A DNA stretch of 64,000 bases, taken from positions 55,838,984 to 55,902,983 of the forward strand of contig NC_088300.1 of assembly GCF_032854445.1 (NCBI RefSeq). The letters are read 5' to 3'. The position numbers and the translations under genes are program-made. This DNA is from Liolophura sinensis (taxonomy: Eukaryota > Mollusca > Polyplacophora > Chitonida > Chitonidae). Each line of letters starts with the position of its first letter. Positions within the stretch are counted from its first letter, which is position 1. Shown here piece after piece: positions 33,652 through 46,574 of the stretch. The notes under the pieces are model-generated. The model had not been told where the DNA came from and ran no database searches. It worked only from the letters and a program-made list of their open reading frames with translations.

Positions 33652-35813
33652 TCTCTAATTGCTAGGTGCCTAATTTGGAGTGTTTTAATTAAAGTTGCCC
33701 ATGCGATTATTTAAGTCTTTTCTATATTTTATTCTTACGGTTGTTTATTGACGAGCACAGATTCGGATTCGCTGCTACGGCCTCTTTATGTTGCAAGTTC
33801 ATGATCATTTACCACGGGGCACTCCTCCTCGAAATCTCCACTCGTTGTTGTTGGGTTTGTTTCTCCCATCTGGCGCCCAACAGTTGTCTCGCCGTATTGG
33901 CCCTGCACAAGGCGGGGAATTATGTCAGCTATGTCATTCGGTTACACGTCATCGCCATATTTCGCTTCATTCTCCAGTTTTTCATTGTAGTTGGCCGACC
34001 TCAAGGCTCTAAAGCTACCTGGTATTTGCTCTGCTTCTGTTTTATATCAATGGGTTTTGTCAGGGAAAATTGGTCACAGCAGGCTTAGAATTAAGTTTTG
34101 TAAACGTAAACATTCGCACATGTGCAGCGCTGCTGGCCTTTCACTGTGAAATATAGTCCTACCTCGGGGGGTACACACGTCTATGTGCTATAGTGTCAGG
34201 GTGTTGTCCGATCTGCTTATTTGATCTCCATATTAAGGCTATAGTCTTTGATGTACTTGTCATGATTTCTTTGGGTTGTTATGAGGTGCTAGTTTGATAA
34301 TCTACTACCTCTGTATTCATTTATTTTATTGATTTGATTGTAGCTTTTAGCCATACTGCAAAGTCTTATACCATCCTCAAACCACTTATGTCACTAATAA
34401 TTTATAATGTTGATTTCGCTTAAATATTAAGAATGTGTGTTATTCCCTCACATCTGATCTTACGTTCATCTTGTTAGATCATATTTCCGTCATTACATGG
34501 CTTTAGCTAGACTATAATATAGTCTTTTAAGAGCTTTACTCTTCTTGAACATATGTATCCTTTTCATGCAGTTTGAAAACCATCTTTGGGAAACCGTTGC
34601 TGGTTTCATCAAAGTCTTACAATGTCAGCCATATTGGTTTGTAATCCTGATCGTATCACCGACACTTTGATCATATGTCTTGTAAGCCAACCATGCACAA
34701 CAAAAGCTATAAATCTAACTATATTATAACTGTTTCAGCCGCCAGCATCTAATCGGGAGTGTTGCTATACCGATGTCGCCGCGGTGTCATAATTGCTATG
34801 TGACTGGTGCTGCAATATACATGGTAACCATCGGTTTGTCCTTCACTAATGCTCCTGTACATGGCAACAACGATTGTTGAAAGTACTGAGTAGGTAATCA
34901 TATAACTCAGTCTTTAAGGCAATTTGTTTTGCCTGTTTTCGGCAGGGGATTCATTAGCATTGGAATAAATGTATCCGTGACATCATCGGATTCATTAACC
35001 AATGTTCTTTGGGCTGATCATCCACGACATGCGTGAAACATAGGGAAAGATGTATGACAATACTCCATCAAATAATGTGTTGAAAGCGAAATTAATTCTC
35101 ATCTCAAGAATCAAGGGAACACCTCAGATACAAAAACTCTTCAAAAAAGGTAAAAACACAGGTAAAATAATTGATTAAAAGATCTATCAGTATTATGTAA
35201 ATTTACATGAAACTTATATTTAGCTTGAATTGATTTTTTTGAAAATAATTGTACTCATAGCAACTTCCAACTTCCCACGCTGGTGAATCGTTATGACATC
35301 ATCTGTCACACTCACGGAAGGATATATATTCCAGGATGACACCCGCGAGACACCTGTGAAAGTTCTACTTCAAGCGGAAGTTTGAACTGTGGTTTCCTCA
35401 GGTGTTGAGAGTGTAAACAATACCCACGGTTAAACTCGATCCCGTAATTAAGCCCACACTGATTTATGATGAAAATTTTCGTGTAGGAACTAAAGATTGT
35501 TGTAAAATGTATTAGAGGAAAGGAAAGGAAAGAAAAACGATCATTTTGTTTGAAATTGCGTACAGTCCATCAAAGGTGGACGAAGAATGGCTGGAGATAA
35601 ATAAAGGAAACGATGATGAGACTTGTTCATTCGAAGCCGTATTGTATCCCTTCAACAAGGCGTGACGCGCACAGTGCCTACTATAGAATAATCCCAGGAT
35701 TCCCTTATCGTCCGGATGTTAACCCCAAGGGGTACGCACGGGGCACACCCCGGCCGCCGGCGAACTGACCTGGTGCACTGAGTGATTGACAGCCTCTCTG
35801 TATAGCTGCCGCG
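33652..35813. other. Gene-free stretch
   Basis: A plus-strand frame of 115 codons at 33741-34088 starts at a non-ATG codon and competes with another frame over the same bases; I do not support it. A GC-rich block at 35700-35810 contains CCCCAAGGGGTACGCACGGG but no gene. Confidence 0.35.
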
Positions 35814-35881
35814 TGAGAGCGCCTGACAACCAAACTGGCTTGCAGCGTGAGAGCCCCTGACAACCAAACTGGCTTGCAGCG
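35814..35881. repeat. 34-bp tandem duplication
   Basis: Two 34-base units, 35814-35847 and 35848-35881, differ at one base (GAGAGCGCC versus GAGAGCCCC) and share CTGACAACCAAACTGGC and TTGCAGCG. Near-identity points to a recent duplication. The unit is unrelated to the 34-bp minisatellite at 51.5 kb. Confidence 0.9.
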
Positions 35882-37699
35882 ATTCTGATCCATAACTTAC
35901 ATATCAGCAAAAGAAAGAGGTATTTAGAAAGGATTTTAATCGATTAAACAAACACAACGGACCGTGTAAAATAACAAACGCTATACGAAAGAGAAAATTC
36001 ATAAATTTATTTAAAATTAATTCAGAAAAAATTTGGTTGTGTCTTAGAGGTAATTGGAGCTGCTATATTTGCTAACATTGCGCTGTCTGGTTGACTGCGC
36101 TGCCGTATTACTAGCGAATGAAGGTTCTTTCTACATACCTTGTAACCAGCAACTCAACCGTAACGTAACACTTCTTATAAAATTACGATTTGAAGAATTC
36201 GGTAGAAATTAGCATATTACCTCGCTATCATTACGCGTAATTAAGTTCTAAATTATTAAATAACACCCTTACATTACTTGCGCAAATATCTTGTCCTGGC
36301 GATTATATAGAGCCACTTATCAGAGCTGATTATTCCTTCGTAAACAAGTATGGGTGGACGCAAAATTTGAGTTTTTTAATAGCTTAACATTCCTGAAATT
36401 CCAGTAAGACGAAATCTAGCGCTAAATCTTGCGTGTAATAGACACTCTTAACTAGTCGAACATTTACACCCAGAGTCCTTGTCTATAGGTCAAATTATTA
36501 ATTATTTGTTACAACAAATGCTTAGCAAATTGTAGTAATATACCACGAGCTTTATGCGTAGCACATTTTTAAGCCATAAGTTTCAGTTACCGCTGATTCA
36601 GTTACATTTCATGCCAACTCGACATACACAGACAGACTACGTGTAGAACATGATTCATCATGTGTCGTGAAGGATCTAAACAGAATCGTACAAATGCATT
36701 ACCAAAGTTATGCGCGGACTGCTGGAAAGTTAATTTAACTTCATATGCTGTATTCAACGACAGTGTGACTGACAGGAAAAAAAGAAGTTTTGAATGTGGT
36801 TTTCTAACAAGAGGGTACCCACTTAATAAATGTAGGAAATAATTCTGCATTCCTTTTTAGTTGGAAATTAAACACCCCCTTGACATGTAACAACAAGAGC
36901 CCAGTGGAAACAATTCTACCGGTTTCTATCATTATGTAAAAAGTTTTCATCGCGATTGTTTGTTGTTACTGTAGTGGCACAAGGTTCATCACCATTAGCC
37001 CGCTTACTTAACAGCTGTCTAATCTTTTTTCTATCTTTTTATGAGACTATATTTTCAGAAGACGTTGGCGTACAACATCAGTAAATTTCTGTTTGGTACT
37101 TTCTATCTAGTTTACCTCTCAGGCCAACCAACGAAAGATTTTTAAGTTTTGACGCTCTTTACTGTTGTGACACTTTGACTGTTGCGTACATCATAAGATC
37201 GTCACGAGTGTCGCCTTTCCTTCCCCTACCTGTCTATCCCTGTGTCAACACTGGTCAGATTGACCCACGGGCCCACTATACAGGAGACAGGTTTGTTCAA
37301 ACCTCAGTTCTCTCGGCTGTCTGGGGTGGGAGGGCTGATGGTCGTGCTCTTTTGTGTCCAGCTCTCGGTGTGACCAAAACCCGGTGATTAGAGCAGCGGT
37401 CTCCCGATGCAGAACGGGTGACACCCTCTGTTGGTATTTCACTCCAATCTGAATAACCTGTACACACAGGCTTGCAGTTTTGAACGGATCATCTTAACAC
37501 ATGTATAAAACAACAAACAAACATGCGATGTGACCAGCTGTTTGACAACCATAATACCAAACTCTTGAGAGATTGGGATTTGTTGATCCAAAGTAGCTGG
37601 TTCTCTATTGTGCCCTTAGGCTCTCCCGCTGGGGAGGAGTGAGGATGGGGCACAAAGCCTTTCTCATTTCTCTTGGTATTTTGACGCCAGCTGATAAAA
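35882..37699. other. Gene-free stretch
   Basis: No supported gene. Near 37380-37420 a 'GATTAGAGCAGCGGTCTCCC' recalls the D and anticodon arms of tRNA-derived repeats but has no box B. Confidence 0.35.
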
Positions 37700-37800
37700 G
37701 CCTGCGCCCGGTTTATTTCATGACTATTCTGCCAGGTATAGACATCACGGGCGTGTTTCAGCTTCGCTCACTGTACGTCTTATCCAGTTAGACCACCTTT
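37700..37800 (-). mobile_element. Possible tRNA-like head with perfect box A
   Basis: On the minus strand 'TGGTCTAACTGGATAAGACG' (about 37778-37797) fits the box A consensus at every position and resembles tRNA-Arg. No box B follows at the normal distance, so at best this is a decayed retroposon head. Confidence 0.25.
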
Positions 37801-38552
37801 GTTCGAAACTCAAGTCGAATTAAACAAAGTAGGGCTTCGCCCAGTTCTTTTGCTAAAGACCCATTTCCGACAACAATGGGCAATAAGGGATTATTTGCCT
37901 TGGCTTTTCATCGCTATGGGCTGACCAGTTGACCAATTACTTTGACCTTCTGACGATACTGTCCAATGAGTGACCATTGGTCCATAAACTGCAGCTCCAG
38001 TCTATTCACTGTTTACAGAGAGACAGGCTTGACCATTCAACCGTCGACATCACTCATCAAAGCCTTAGGGTTGAGTGTCTTTATGCCATAGTTACAGCCA
38101 CTGATTTAAGAGAGGGTATCAATAGATACGTTAAAATGGGGCAACATAGAATTAAACTCCAAAGATCTCCAAGATTTGTTAAAGATTTGTAACTGTTAGG
38201 TGTGTAAATAAAACAGAAATGAAGTGATTATTCTGTTTGACAGAGAGTTATAGCTGGAAGCACCAAGCTATGCCCATGTTAATTCGCAAGTCTTTGTCTG
38301 TGGTGCCGTAATAAAATGGACCTACACTGATAGAACAGGTGGCGTGACGGTAATGGCGTTTGGTGAGGAATGAGACACGAACCAGATGCATGTAAAACTC
38401 CCCAAATCCACCACCTACACATGCACCCCAAACTACCTGCACTGAGGCTGTTATACACTAGATGCATAAAATCGACACGTTAGATCGAGCAGTCATTTTT
38501 TTAGGTACTGTCATTATACGATCCGTGGAAGTCGGCAACGAGGTTTATCATC
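37801..38552. other. Gene-free stretch
   Basis: No recognisable feature apart from short chance frames. Confidence 0.35.
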
Positions 38553-38620
38553 TAGACATTATTGCAGGTTTCTCCATACCAGTCATCAACCATAATGGAC
38601 GTCTCATACAAATAACGTAT
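38553..38620 (+). repeat. Unclassified dispersed repeat, diverged copy D
   Basis: TTTCTCCATACCAGTCATCA followed by ACCATAATGGACGTC aligns with the core of copies A-C (TTCGTATACCACTCGTAAACC, then ACGAAGGG) at roughly two thirds identity. It is the most diverged copy and the assignment is tentative. A 68-codon frame (38462-38668) runs through it. Confidence 0.4.
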
Positions 38621-39189
38621 ACCGCAATCCCCAAACGAACTATGGGAGTATATAAAGTAAGAATTTAGAAATTTAGCATTCGACAGTCGCCAGTAATACC
38701 AGCGAGCAGCAAATAATATTATCAGATCCATATCGTGTGCCGTGTTAGTGTATAAGTGTCGTTGATAAAAAATATGACTAACCTATTGGGCTTTGCTTGC
38801 AGCTATTCAAAATGATGTATATACAACCCCTAGCACATTTTAAGCGGAAATAGACATAATCACGAAGCAGAGCACAACAGATTCGGGGCGCTTCTACGAA
38901 ATTTACTTACAGAGGAATAATTGAAAAATTTTTACAATTGTTTATTTGATTTAAAAAAACTAAAGAATTTTAAAAACTAAAAAAGTCTTTATTATATGCA
39001 TAGTCATTGTAGTCGTTGAAACCATTAGTTAGTTCCATCGGTTAGTTAGTTAGATTCAGCTGAAAATCTGTACATTGGCTCAAACACATAGGGTCATAAT
39101 AACTGACGATTCACTACAGAGGAGTGCCCTGTCAGGCTTACTAGATGCGACTTCGGTCACACTGGATGTGACATCAGTCAGTCATGATG
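38621..39189. other. Gene-free stretch
   Basis: AT-rich; a small GTTA cluster near 39025-39052. Confidence 0.4.
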
Positions 39190-39262
39190 TTGCATCTGAA
39201 ATTTTAAAAAATATTGCATCTGAAATTTTACAAAAATGTTGCATCTGAAATTAAAAAAAAAA
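39190..39262. repeat. Three-unit 24-25 bp repeat
   Basis: TTGCATCTGAAATT occurs at 39190, 39214 and 39239, each followed by an A- or T-rich filler; the last runs into a 12-base A tract. A short local tandem array. Confidence 0.8.
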
Positions 39263-41060
39263 ACGCTCCGGTTTACGAGTACAAGAGAGTTTGTTTAGAC
39301 GGACATGATCACTACAGAAGCTCATTCAGGCGTATTCCGATAGTGTGAAATTCAGTTGTTCATTTTACAAGCAGTTGTTTATTACAACTAAGCAGGAGTT
39401 AAATTTTTTTACAAGCGCGCCCATTTCAATCGTTTATAAGCATTTTATGAATACTGTTGAAAAACACAATGGCCTTTGTGTTATTCACATAAAAGCGAAT
39501 GAAGTTTACGCATTTGTAATAAATACATAGATGCATGTTAATAAAACCGTTCTAGAAAGCAGTCTTTTTTATGTCTTTGACGCGTTTAATTTGGTAGTTA
39601 AGTTAACTTAGCTTGCGATCAATTTGTGGCGAATGTTTCCTTGCAAAAAACCTCTATGTGCGGATTTGCTCTGGCCCCAGTCAGTAGACAGTACCTTGTC
39701 TTGTCTGTCTTCTAAACGTGTTAAAGAAGCTTGTCGGTCGGTTGACAGTAAACAGTCTGTGAAAACCCTGCAACGCTGCTGCTGTGTTGCAGCTTATGCG
39801 GATTAGCTAGCAATGTCTGATTCGTGTAGATAGTTTAAAAGCCGCATCCTAAGGGATTGCATCAATCAACACACATTCCAACTGCTTGTTGCGAAACTGA
39901 GCCTTCGTCGATGCCAGACAGACGTTATTTTTTATCCTGATCAAAAGGTATCTCTCTAGGGAAATTACCCGCGCCTTTGATACTTACATATACGTAATTT
40001 ACCAAAATCGTTTCATCATGGCTAATGATCATATACAAGTACATTAATACATTGCCAGATGCAAACGCGTGAGCACTGGAACTGGCTGCTGAACAGTTAA
40101 ACCGTCACTCAATGAATGCCGTGGCCACGACGACCTTAAACTATTCACCCAGCAGGTTTCCAAATGCCCGGAGATGGTAAATTAAGGTGGGGGTGAGGCC
40201 CTATCCCCCAAGCACCCAGTACCCTAACAGTAACCTGACCAATCCACAACCGCCGTGTTAATCCTTGTATCTCATTCCTCAAATATTTGGAGACTTCCCA
40301 GCAGGACAATTCCCCACGGACCTATGGGGAGAGCACTTTACACCTCTGGATTAGGCGGCTACTGATCCTGTGTGCCACCTTCAAAAGGCACGGCCAGCAC
40401 CCTCATGGATGGGTTACTCTGTACTTAATTAGTTTCAGTAATGACGGCTGTCCTCACGTTTTGTCAGCAAATGTGTTCTGTCCACGTGTGTTGAGTACTT
40501 CGTCCTGACTATTTCTCATGCGCAAGCTGTACAGCTTGCCAATGGAGACTACCTTCAGTTTAGTTCTGAAAAACACGATGATAATTTTGGTCTCTGTAGG
40601 ACGCTTTATAATCATTATTTACATTCTTATATTTTTACAGTTGTTATCAACATTTTATAGCTTTTATCATCATGTATATAGCCGTGTAAGTCATCTTCTA
40701 CGGAACGTCTGTTCTTATTTCCCTCCTTAACAACCTTGCTCCAGTGTAAGAGTGTAAATGTGTTAAGCAATCCTAAAAACTGTCGACGATAAACCTTGGA
40801 GAGTCCCCGGCGAGATGTAACGTTATCTGAACGAACACCCCTCAAGACTAGTTACAGAATTCGCCGTGTGCAGTTCTGGAGTAAGTCGTCAAGGAAACAC
40901 AGCCAAATTCTGTCTGACATCTCACCGGGGAATAAAGTCGCTGAGAGAATATGACACATAAAGCAGTTTATAAAATGCTGTTATAGGGCAGTTAACAGAA
41001 AAGCCGAAATGGATAATCAATTAAAATTAATTGGTAACAGTTGAGGGGTTTGCAACATGA
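39263..41060. other. Gene-free stretch
   Basis: Unique-looking sequence with short chance frames only. Confidence 0.4.
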
Positions 41061-41264
41061 ATGAATTGGAGACAAACCAGAAATGGCTTTTTGCTGGTGT
41101 TGGCATTGTACCACGCAGCGAGAGGACAGTTCTTAAGAGAGGCTGATGTACTTGGTTTACCTTTCCCAAGCAGCTTTTCCCATGCAGATTCTATCTGCAT
41201 GTATATTCCAGTAGGAAATATCGGGGCCGGGGAAAACTCTGAACTGAGAACTGAGACGGTCTGA
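41061..41264 (+). CDS. Possible small secreted protein or first coding exon
   Basis: The ATG at 41061 opens 67 codons that begin MNWRQTRNGFLLVLALYHAA, a layout typical of a signal peptide: a basic start, a hydrophobic core at residues 10-20 and a likely cleavage site near ARG-Q at residues 21-23. The rest (FLREADVLGLPFPSSF, then HADSICMYIPVGN) is short, with one cysteine, and ends at TGA. A competing ATG lies four bases upstream in another frame, and the antisense strand is open too. I see no strong donor, promoter or poly(A) signal, so this may be coincidence. Confidence 0.22.
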   Translation: MNWRQTRNGFLLVLALYHAARGQFLREADVLGLPFPSSFSHADSICMYIPVGNIGAGENSELRTETV

Positions 41265-43409
41265 GCTGATAATAATAAGAGCTGCCCGAATAACCGGTAC
41301 GTCACATCACGACCCCAGATAGACCCTACTCTAACCCCCACTCAGGCAACGAGCTAACGAGAGCTGGGTACTTACACCATTATAATAAAACATCTGTGAA
41401 GAGATGCCAGTTTGTTTTGCCACTTCCCTTAAAAACTCACACCTCACTCCGGCCTTCGACAACACACAGACTCACGAGAGTCTTGTCAAACTAAATTATC
41501 TACCACTTCTGGTATTTGAAAAACTTTTAAAGAACAAAGAAAACGTTTAATAAAAATGTTGTGTTCTTTCACACCTGAACTGTGGAATCCATAAAATCCA
41601 TAAAGATTATATATTTTCTTTACAGCCATTTTTCTGGGAACACGCAGTAAAAATTAAGAAATATTTAGAACATCTTACAGTGTTAATGTAAAAAACGCTT
41701 TTTTGTCATTGTTATGGTCTCTAAGACTAAGGGAAACGGATTTCAGAACTTTATGTTTTTTTTTGGTCTTCAAGATAACTCCATGTCGCCTGTATGGGTT
41801 TCAAAACTGTAGATTTGCAAACCACAAGTCTGCAAATCCATACTTCTGTATCATGACATACTGTTCACTGGGTGTACAGCTATAATTTACACTGGTCGTT
41901 GGAAGACAAATCATCTTCGTAGCTTTTACTGTTGAATCGAGTATATATTCCTTCTATTTTTGTCACATCTTCTGAACAAATTCCCGAAAGATTATATACA
42001 CATATATATGTATGGAACTAAAATAATGTGTCAGTCACTAAGATGAAAATAAATATGGCGATTATATGTCTTAATTTCGCTCTCAGTTGTAAGCCTGCTG
42101 TTTAAACAAGGTAGTTTGGACTTCATTCTTTACTTTCTTATCATTCTCGTCGTGCTCAAGATTTTCTAATTCTGTTTGGACAACAGTCAGATTTGCTAAC
42201 TGTCCCTCCTACATCCAAGTGGCGGTGTACACACGCCACGATATGCCGGATTCCACAGATGCAAATAAAGGAACATTTATTGGTGTAGATATTGTTAACA
42301 TGAACAACGAACCACGTAGCACTATAGTTAACGGTTACAAAAGATTCGTCGGTTTGTTCTGTGGAGAGAAGAGTCCCAATGCATACTTGTTGAGCAAAGC
42401 AGCTCCCTTCGTGTTCATTCACGGCTCGTGTACTTGATCGCACTTGCAGACCGTCAAAGTTGTGTTGGGTTTTGTTTACCAAAGAAATACACACTTCCAG
42501 TAACCTAGGAAAAAGCACTACAGCTTGTTGTCGTGTTCTTGTCACGTGATCTTCGACGTGTGCCCTCAAAAAGCGGAGCTTTGGGTCATAAATGGCGGTC
42601 TCAAAGTGCGGTAATCCATCAGGAATTTGTAAACTCTCCAGTTTATATCTAACGTATGGTAAAATACATGCTGTTGCTGTGGCAGCCTAGAGCCGCCCTG
42701 CATTAGCCGCTGATGATTTATCTCGAGGCTGTAATGTCCCCAGCAGACATGGAATCGTTTCCCATATGCTAGCCAGGTGAAAATGGAATTAACCACGTGT
42801 CTAGTAACTGTAGCGGATAGAGTTCGCGCCGAAATGTTCCAGTTGGGGTAGTTCTCTGTATAACCACGACCACGGCTTGTAATGCTTTGGACGTTGAGCG
42901 CCTTATCGACGTGTGTGGTGACAGGGAATGAAGGAGGAGTTACCAAAATGCCCTGAAATCCTGTCGACGTTGATTCCTATATAACGTTACGAATGGACGG
43001 TTGGTCCCGATGCGTGTTTCCATACGGCGAACAGTTTACACCTGATAGAAGCTCAGCAATACCGCTATATACAATGACATACGCGTTGCTCATTCTTTCA
43101 TAATGCATGATATGAGTGTAGTTAAAGGTATACAAACTGGAATCCACGTAGCGTTACGTAACAGTGTTATTGTTTGTTATTTCTAGTAGCTCCTTTTGCA
43201 CTCTGTTGTGCTTGTAGTAACTGTATTACCATTCTGCGCATGTCGAAAGCATCAAAGGTACTGAAACATCCGACATTGTAATGACTGGCATGCGTGGATA
43301 AGACATCTGCAAAATCTGAGCCATCTTGTTTGTCAAACTGTATATATAACAGGTGTTCCATGTCGGACTCTTGTATTAAAATTCACTATTACCCGGCTTT
43401 ACTTCGACC
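41265..43409. other. Gene-free stretch with long antisense frames
   Basis: Minus-strand frames of 126 and 137 codons (42566-42946 and 42156-42569) abut at a TTGA overlap, but both start at TTG, not ATG, and show no domain. A further frame lies at 43167-43361. They could be a decayed gene or chance; nothing decides it. Confidence 0.3.
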
Positions 43410-43455
43410 ATGATATCCTGGGTTCGAATTCGGGTCCGGGCATGTTTTGAATACT
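43410..43455 (+). mobile_element. Box-B-bearing tRNA-like fragment
   Basis: GGGTTCGAATTCGGGTCCGG (about 43420-43439) contains a perfect box B core. The other arms are not recognisable, so this is probably the remnant of a tRNA-derived retroposon head. Confidence 0.3.
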
Positions 43456-44065
43456 AGTTATTACCAGTACCAACTTATGCATGTATTTCTCAGCTATAAT
43501 GCATTGAAGACTTTAATATATTAATCTCTTCTGTTGTCAATCAGACTTTGATTACACACCTACAGAATACTGACTTTCTTGAATGATTTCTAGCTCCCTT
43601 CTTTATTTAGTATGTCGTCCTATATTTGTGTATTCATTACACTTTCTGGAGGCGGTGTTATTGGATGTTTTTTTTTTACAGCGACGATTATCTGCTTGTC
43701 ATGCTCGATTGACATGTGACATAAAACGATTTACAAGTACATTCGTAAATTAATAAGCTGTAATCACAAGTTTAGAGCTATCCCACTAATGATGTTATTG
43801 AGATTATGTATATATATAAAAGCGTGCATGTTGGCGCCGAGTGTGACACGAGATCATCAGTGATGATGTATGATCTTTCAGTGTGAATGTGAACTGGCCT
43901 TGATGAGCTCTGGAAATGAAGGATTGATCAATGTATCAGGGTTATGTAACCTTTATACGTAATTCATAAACAAGTTTTCACGGAGGAGTGTATTGTTTTC
44001 TTTGAGGCTGATTTACACGGTAAACTTAAACCAGAGTTGCTTACTTCTTAACACATATCGGTATA
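43456..44065. other. Gene-free stretch
   Basis: AT-rich; no supported feature. Confidence 0.4.
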
Positions 44066-44218
44066 CGTATACGTGGGAAGGTCCCTCAGCAACCAGCGGA
44101 TGGTCGTGGGTTATCCAAGGGCGCTGTCCGATTTCCTCCCACTGTGATGCTGGCCGCTGGCGTATAAGTGAAATATTCTTGAGTACAGTGTAAAACACCA
44201 ACCAAATAAATAAAAAAA
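44066..44218 (+). mobile_element. tRNA-derived SINE, 5'-truncated, plus orientation
   Basis: Family blocks appear in order: GTATACGTGGGAAGGTCC, AACCAGCGGATGGTCGTGGG, ATTTCCTCCCACTGTGATG, GCTGGCCGCTGGCGTATAAG, TGAAATATTCTTGAG and an AAATAAATAAA tail. It matches the 9081-9284 copy well and begins partway through the body. Overlapping frames on both strands are by-products. Confidence 0.8.
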
Positions 44219-46242
44219 CATGTCGTTATGGGCATGTGTAGCCCATATTTCTAAAATGATGCAAAAGTTTGAAACGGCTTTTCCCCTTGTTTATCTACAT
44301 CAAAACGCTTGCGCCGAGGTTGAATTGGAAAGATAACATGTCACTTCAACCATAACGTGTTCAAATCACTCCACCTCTTCCACACGCCCTATATCTTTTA
44401 GCCACAGTCAACTACACTTCTGCTTACAACTTAATTTTGAGTTCGTAGCTATCTTTGGCAAATTGTCAACATCTTCCAAGACAAATACCCATGTGTTCAC
44501 CTTACACTGATTCTGGTCTTACACCTTAGTCTTTGAAGTCATATACATGGATATCGAATGCGGTCTAAATCGGGCTATCTCTTCAGACAAAATCTGCTCC
44601 ACTTGTTTTGACGGAGTTAAAAATGGATGCATAACAACTGTTTAAGGAATATCAAATTAGTATCACGCATGCGTTTCAGGATCCGACGTACCGTGTTCTG
44701 GCTAAACCAACAAGTTCATGTATTCATTTATTTCAGTGAGATAGTTCTAGTCATTCTCCGAGAATATGGTATTTACATGCATTTATGAGACAGTGGGTGA
44801 AGGAAGCAACGAGTCTCATTTGGTCGCCATGCAGTCTATTGGTCGTATGTTTGTGTATCAGCACACCCACGTGTACAACCAGACCATAGAGAACCCCTGA
44901 CCTTTAGCCTGTATTGGACGATCTCATATCATACACAGTTTAATAAGGGATCTGTGTTAATATAATAGGTGTCAAAGTGCACTTGTTATGGCCTTATGCA
45001 GTAATGTATACGTGTGAATAGCCATGACGGGATGGAATAGCCACAGCTTTCAAGGTTACAGGATAGCGGGACAGGTGGTCCTTTATTGAAGGAGAATATG
45101 ATATTTTGTGATTCATATTAGCCAGTGGAATCCGGGGTCCGACTGAATAATGAAATCAAAGGCACGTTTCATGTAATGTAGTCAACAGTTTAACGTATTA
45201 TAATTTTTTTGAAAGTTTCATTGTAAATTTGTCTGTCAGACAAGTGTCAGTCAGTAAGTTAATGCCAGTCAATTTGGCAATAAATCTATGAAATATCAAT
45301 TTCGATCTCATACAACACCATGCAGCCACATGACGGTGATTTTGTGTAATGCAGATTAATCATGGCTGATTATCCTTTACTAATCCTGTAAATTAATGGC
45401 TCTGTGGCTCAGCTGTGACAGGATTAATCAGGGTTAAGCCTAATACCATTGATCTCTGATCTGCTAGAAATAAGAGGTGAGAGTAGAGGTTTGTTTCCCT
45501 CACTGGGTAACAGCCGTGCCTTATTACACTCCACGGCCATGACACCCACCTGTGTGACCCTATAGCATATTTCTGACCACTTGATAAAGTGGTAAAAAAC
45601 AAAAGACGCCATTAAAAAAAAACATTTTCAATTTTCCAACCTGAATCATCATCGTTTTAAGTACGAACTCGAAAAGAGAGGAAAAGAAATTTAAAAAATT
45701 AACTGTTAAACCATATCAGGGATAATATCTCGAAAAGTAAATTTAAAAGAAAACAAAACCAGTATCTATTTTATATCTGTTCATGAAGGTGGAATCTTCC
45801 TGACGTATGATGTTAGAGTCCACTTTTATTTATATGTCTTATTTTCAACGACGTTAAATTTGTGTCTGTTCTTTATTGGTGTACATATAACATGGTGTAT
45901 CCTTCACAAACTCATGATACATGAAAAGTCATTATTTGACCAACTTAAATCCACGACCCTAGTAGATCGGACGTGGGCTAGGATAGATGCAACTGTTTTG
46001 TTGACACTTCATAAGTCGTCAGTTTAACTTTAGGATAGTGTAAAGAACGTCAACCTTCACTGCCTTCACCGATATCCATGACTCGCGACACAAATGTTCG
46101 ATTGCACAGTGTAAAAGAAGTGTGTCTGTGGAGCAAAGTGCGTGGCTTCAGGGTACCTAATCCAAATTGTATTTCCACTGTCTGGCACAAAAATAATATT
46201 GGGTTTTCATATACGTGATCTATTTGATTAATCTGAACTCAG
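44219..46242. other. Gene-free stretch
   Basis: No recognised gene or repeat. Confidence 0.4.
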
Positions 46243-46256
46243 CCGGCAGGGGGCGC
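46243..46256 (+). promoter_or_regulatory. CTCF-like motif
   Basis: CCGGCAGGGGGCGC matches the core CTCF pattern CCASYAGRKGGCRS at 13 of 14 positions (G for A at the third). CTCF is conserved in bilaterian animals and acts in insulation and chromatin looping. The motif sits in a GC- and CpG-rich block (46240-46420) that stands out from the AT-rich surroundings and may be a promoter. Binding cannot be shown from sequence alone. Confidence 0.4.
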
Positions 46257-46574
46257 GCCGGTACGGCGGGCAAGTAGTTCAGCAGGCACGTTGTGTGTGA
46301 TATAGCGGAAAGACGGACCAGCTCCCCATTCGTGTACATGCTGTCAACCGCAGCGCATGCTCATCACAGAAACCAGCGAGCGGAACTTCGCAGACCAGGT
46401 ACTTTTCGGAGATCGCGCAACACAGCGGTGATATAACATAGGAAACTTTATGTTTTCTTTGGCTGAAAATTATTCAGTGTGAGTTTTTGCTGTGCTGATA
46501 TATTTTTATGGAGAGATATTCCATATTAAGCATGATGGAGTTGACGAAGGTGTTATAATATTCAGTGGGTACTC

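Noticed and set aside
33741-34088. 115-codon plus-strand frame
   Set aside because: It starts at TTG, overlaps another open frame over the same bases, and has no domain, splice sites or start context.
37370-37440. Possible tRNA gene (GATTAGAGCAGCGGTCTCCC)
   Set aside because: No box B, no acceptor-stem pairing; at most a decayed repeat head.
42156-42946. Two abutting minus-strand frames of 126 and 137 codons overlapping at TTGA
   Set aside because: Both begin at TTG, and stop-start overlap is a bacterial-style signal with no meaning in an animal genome. No recognisable domain; a decayed gene cannot be excluded.
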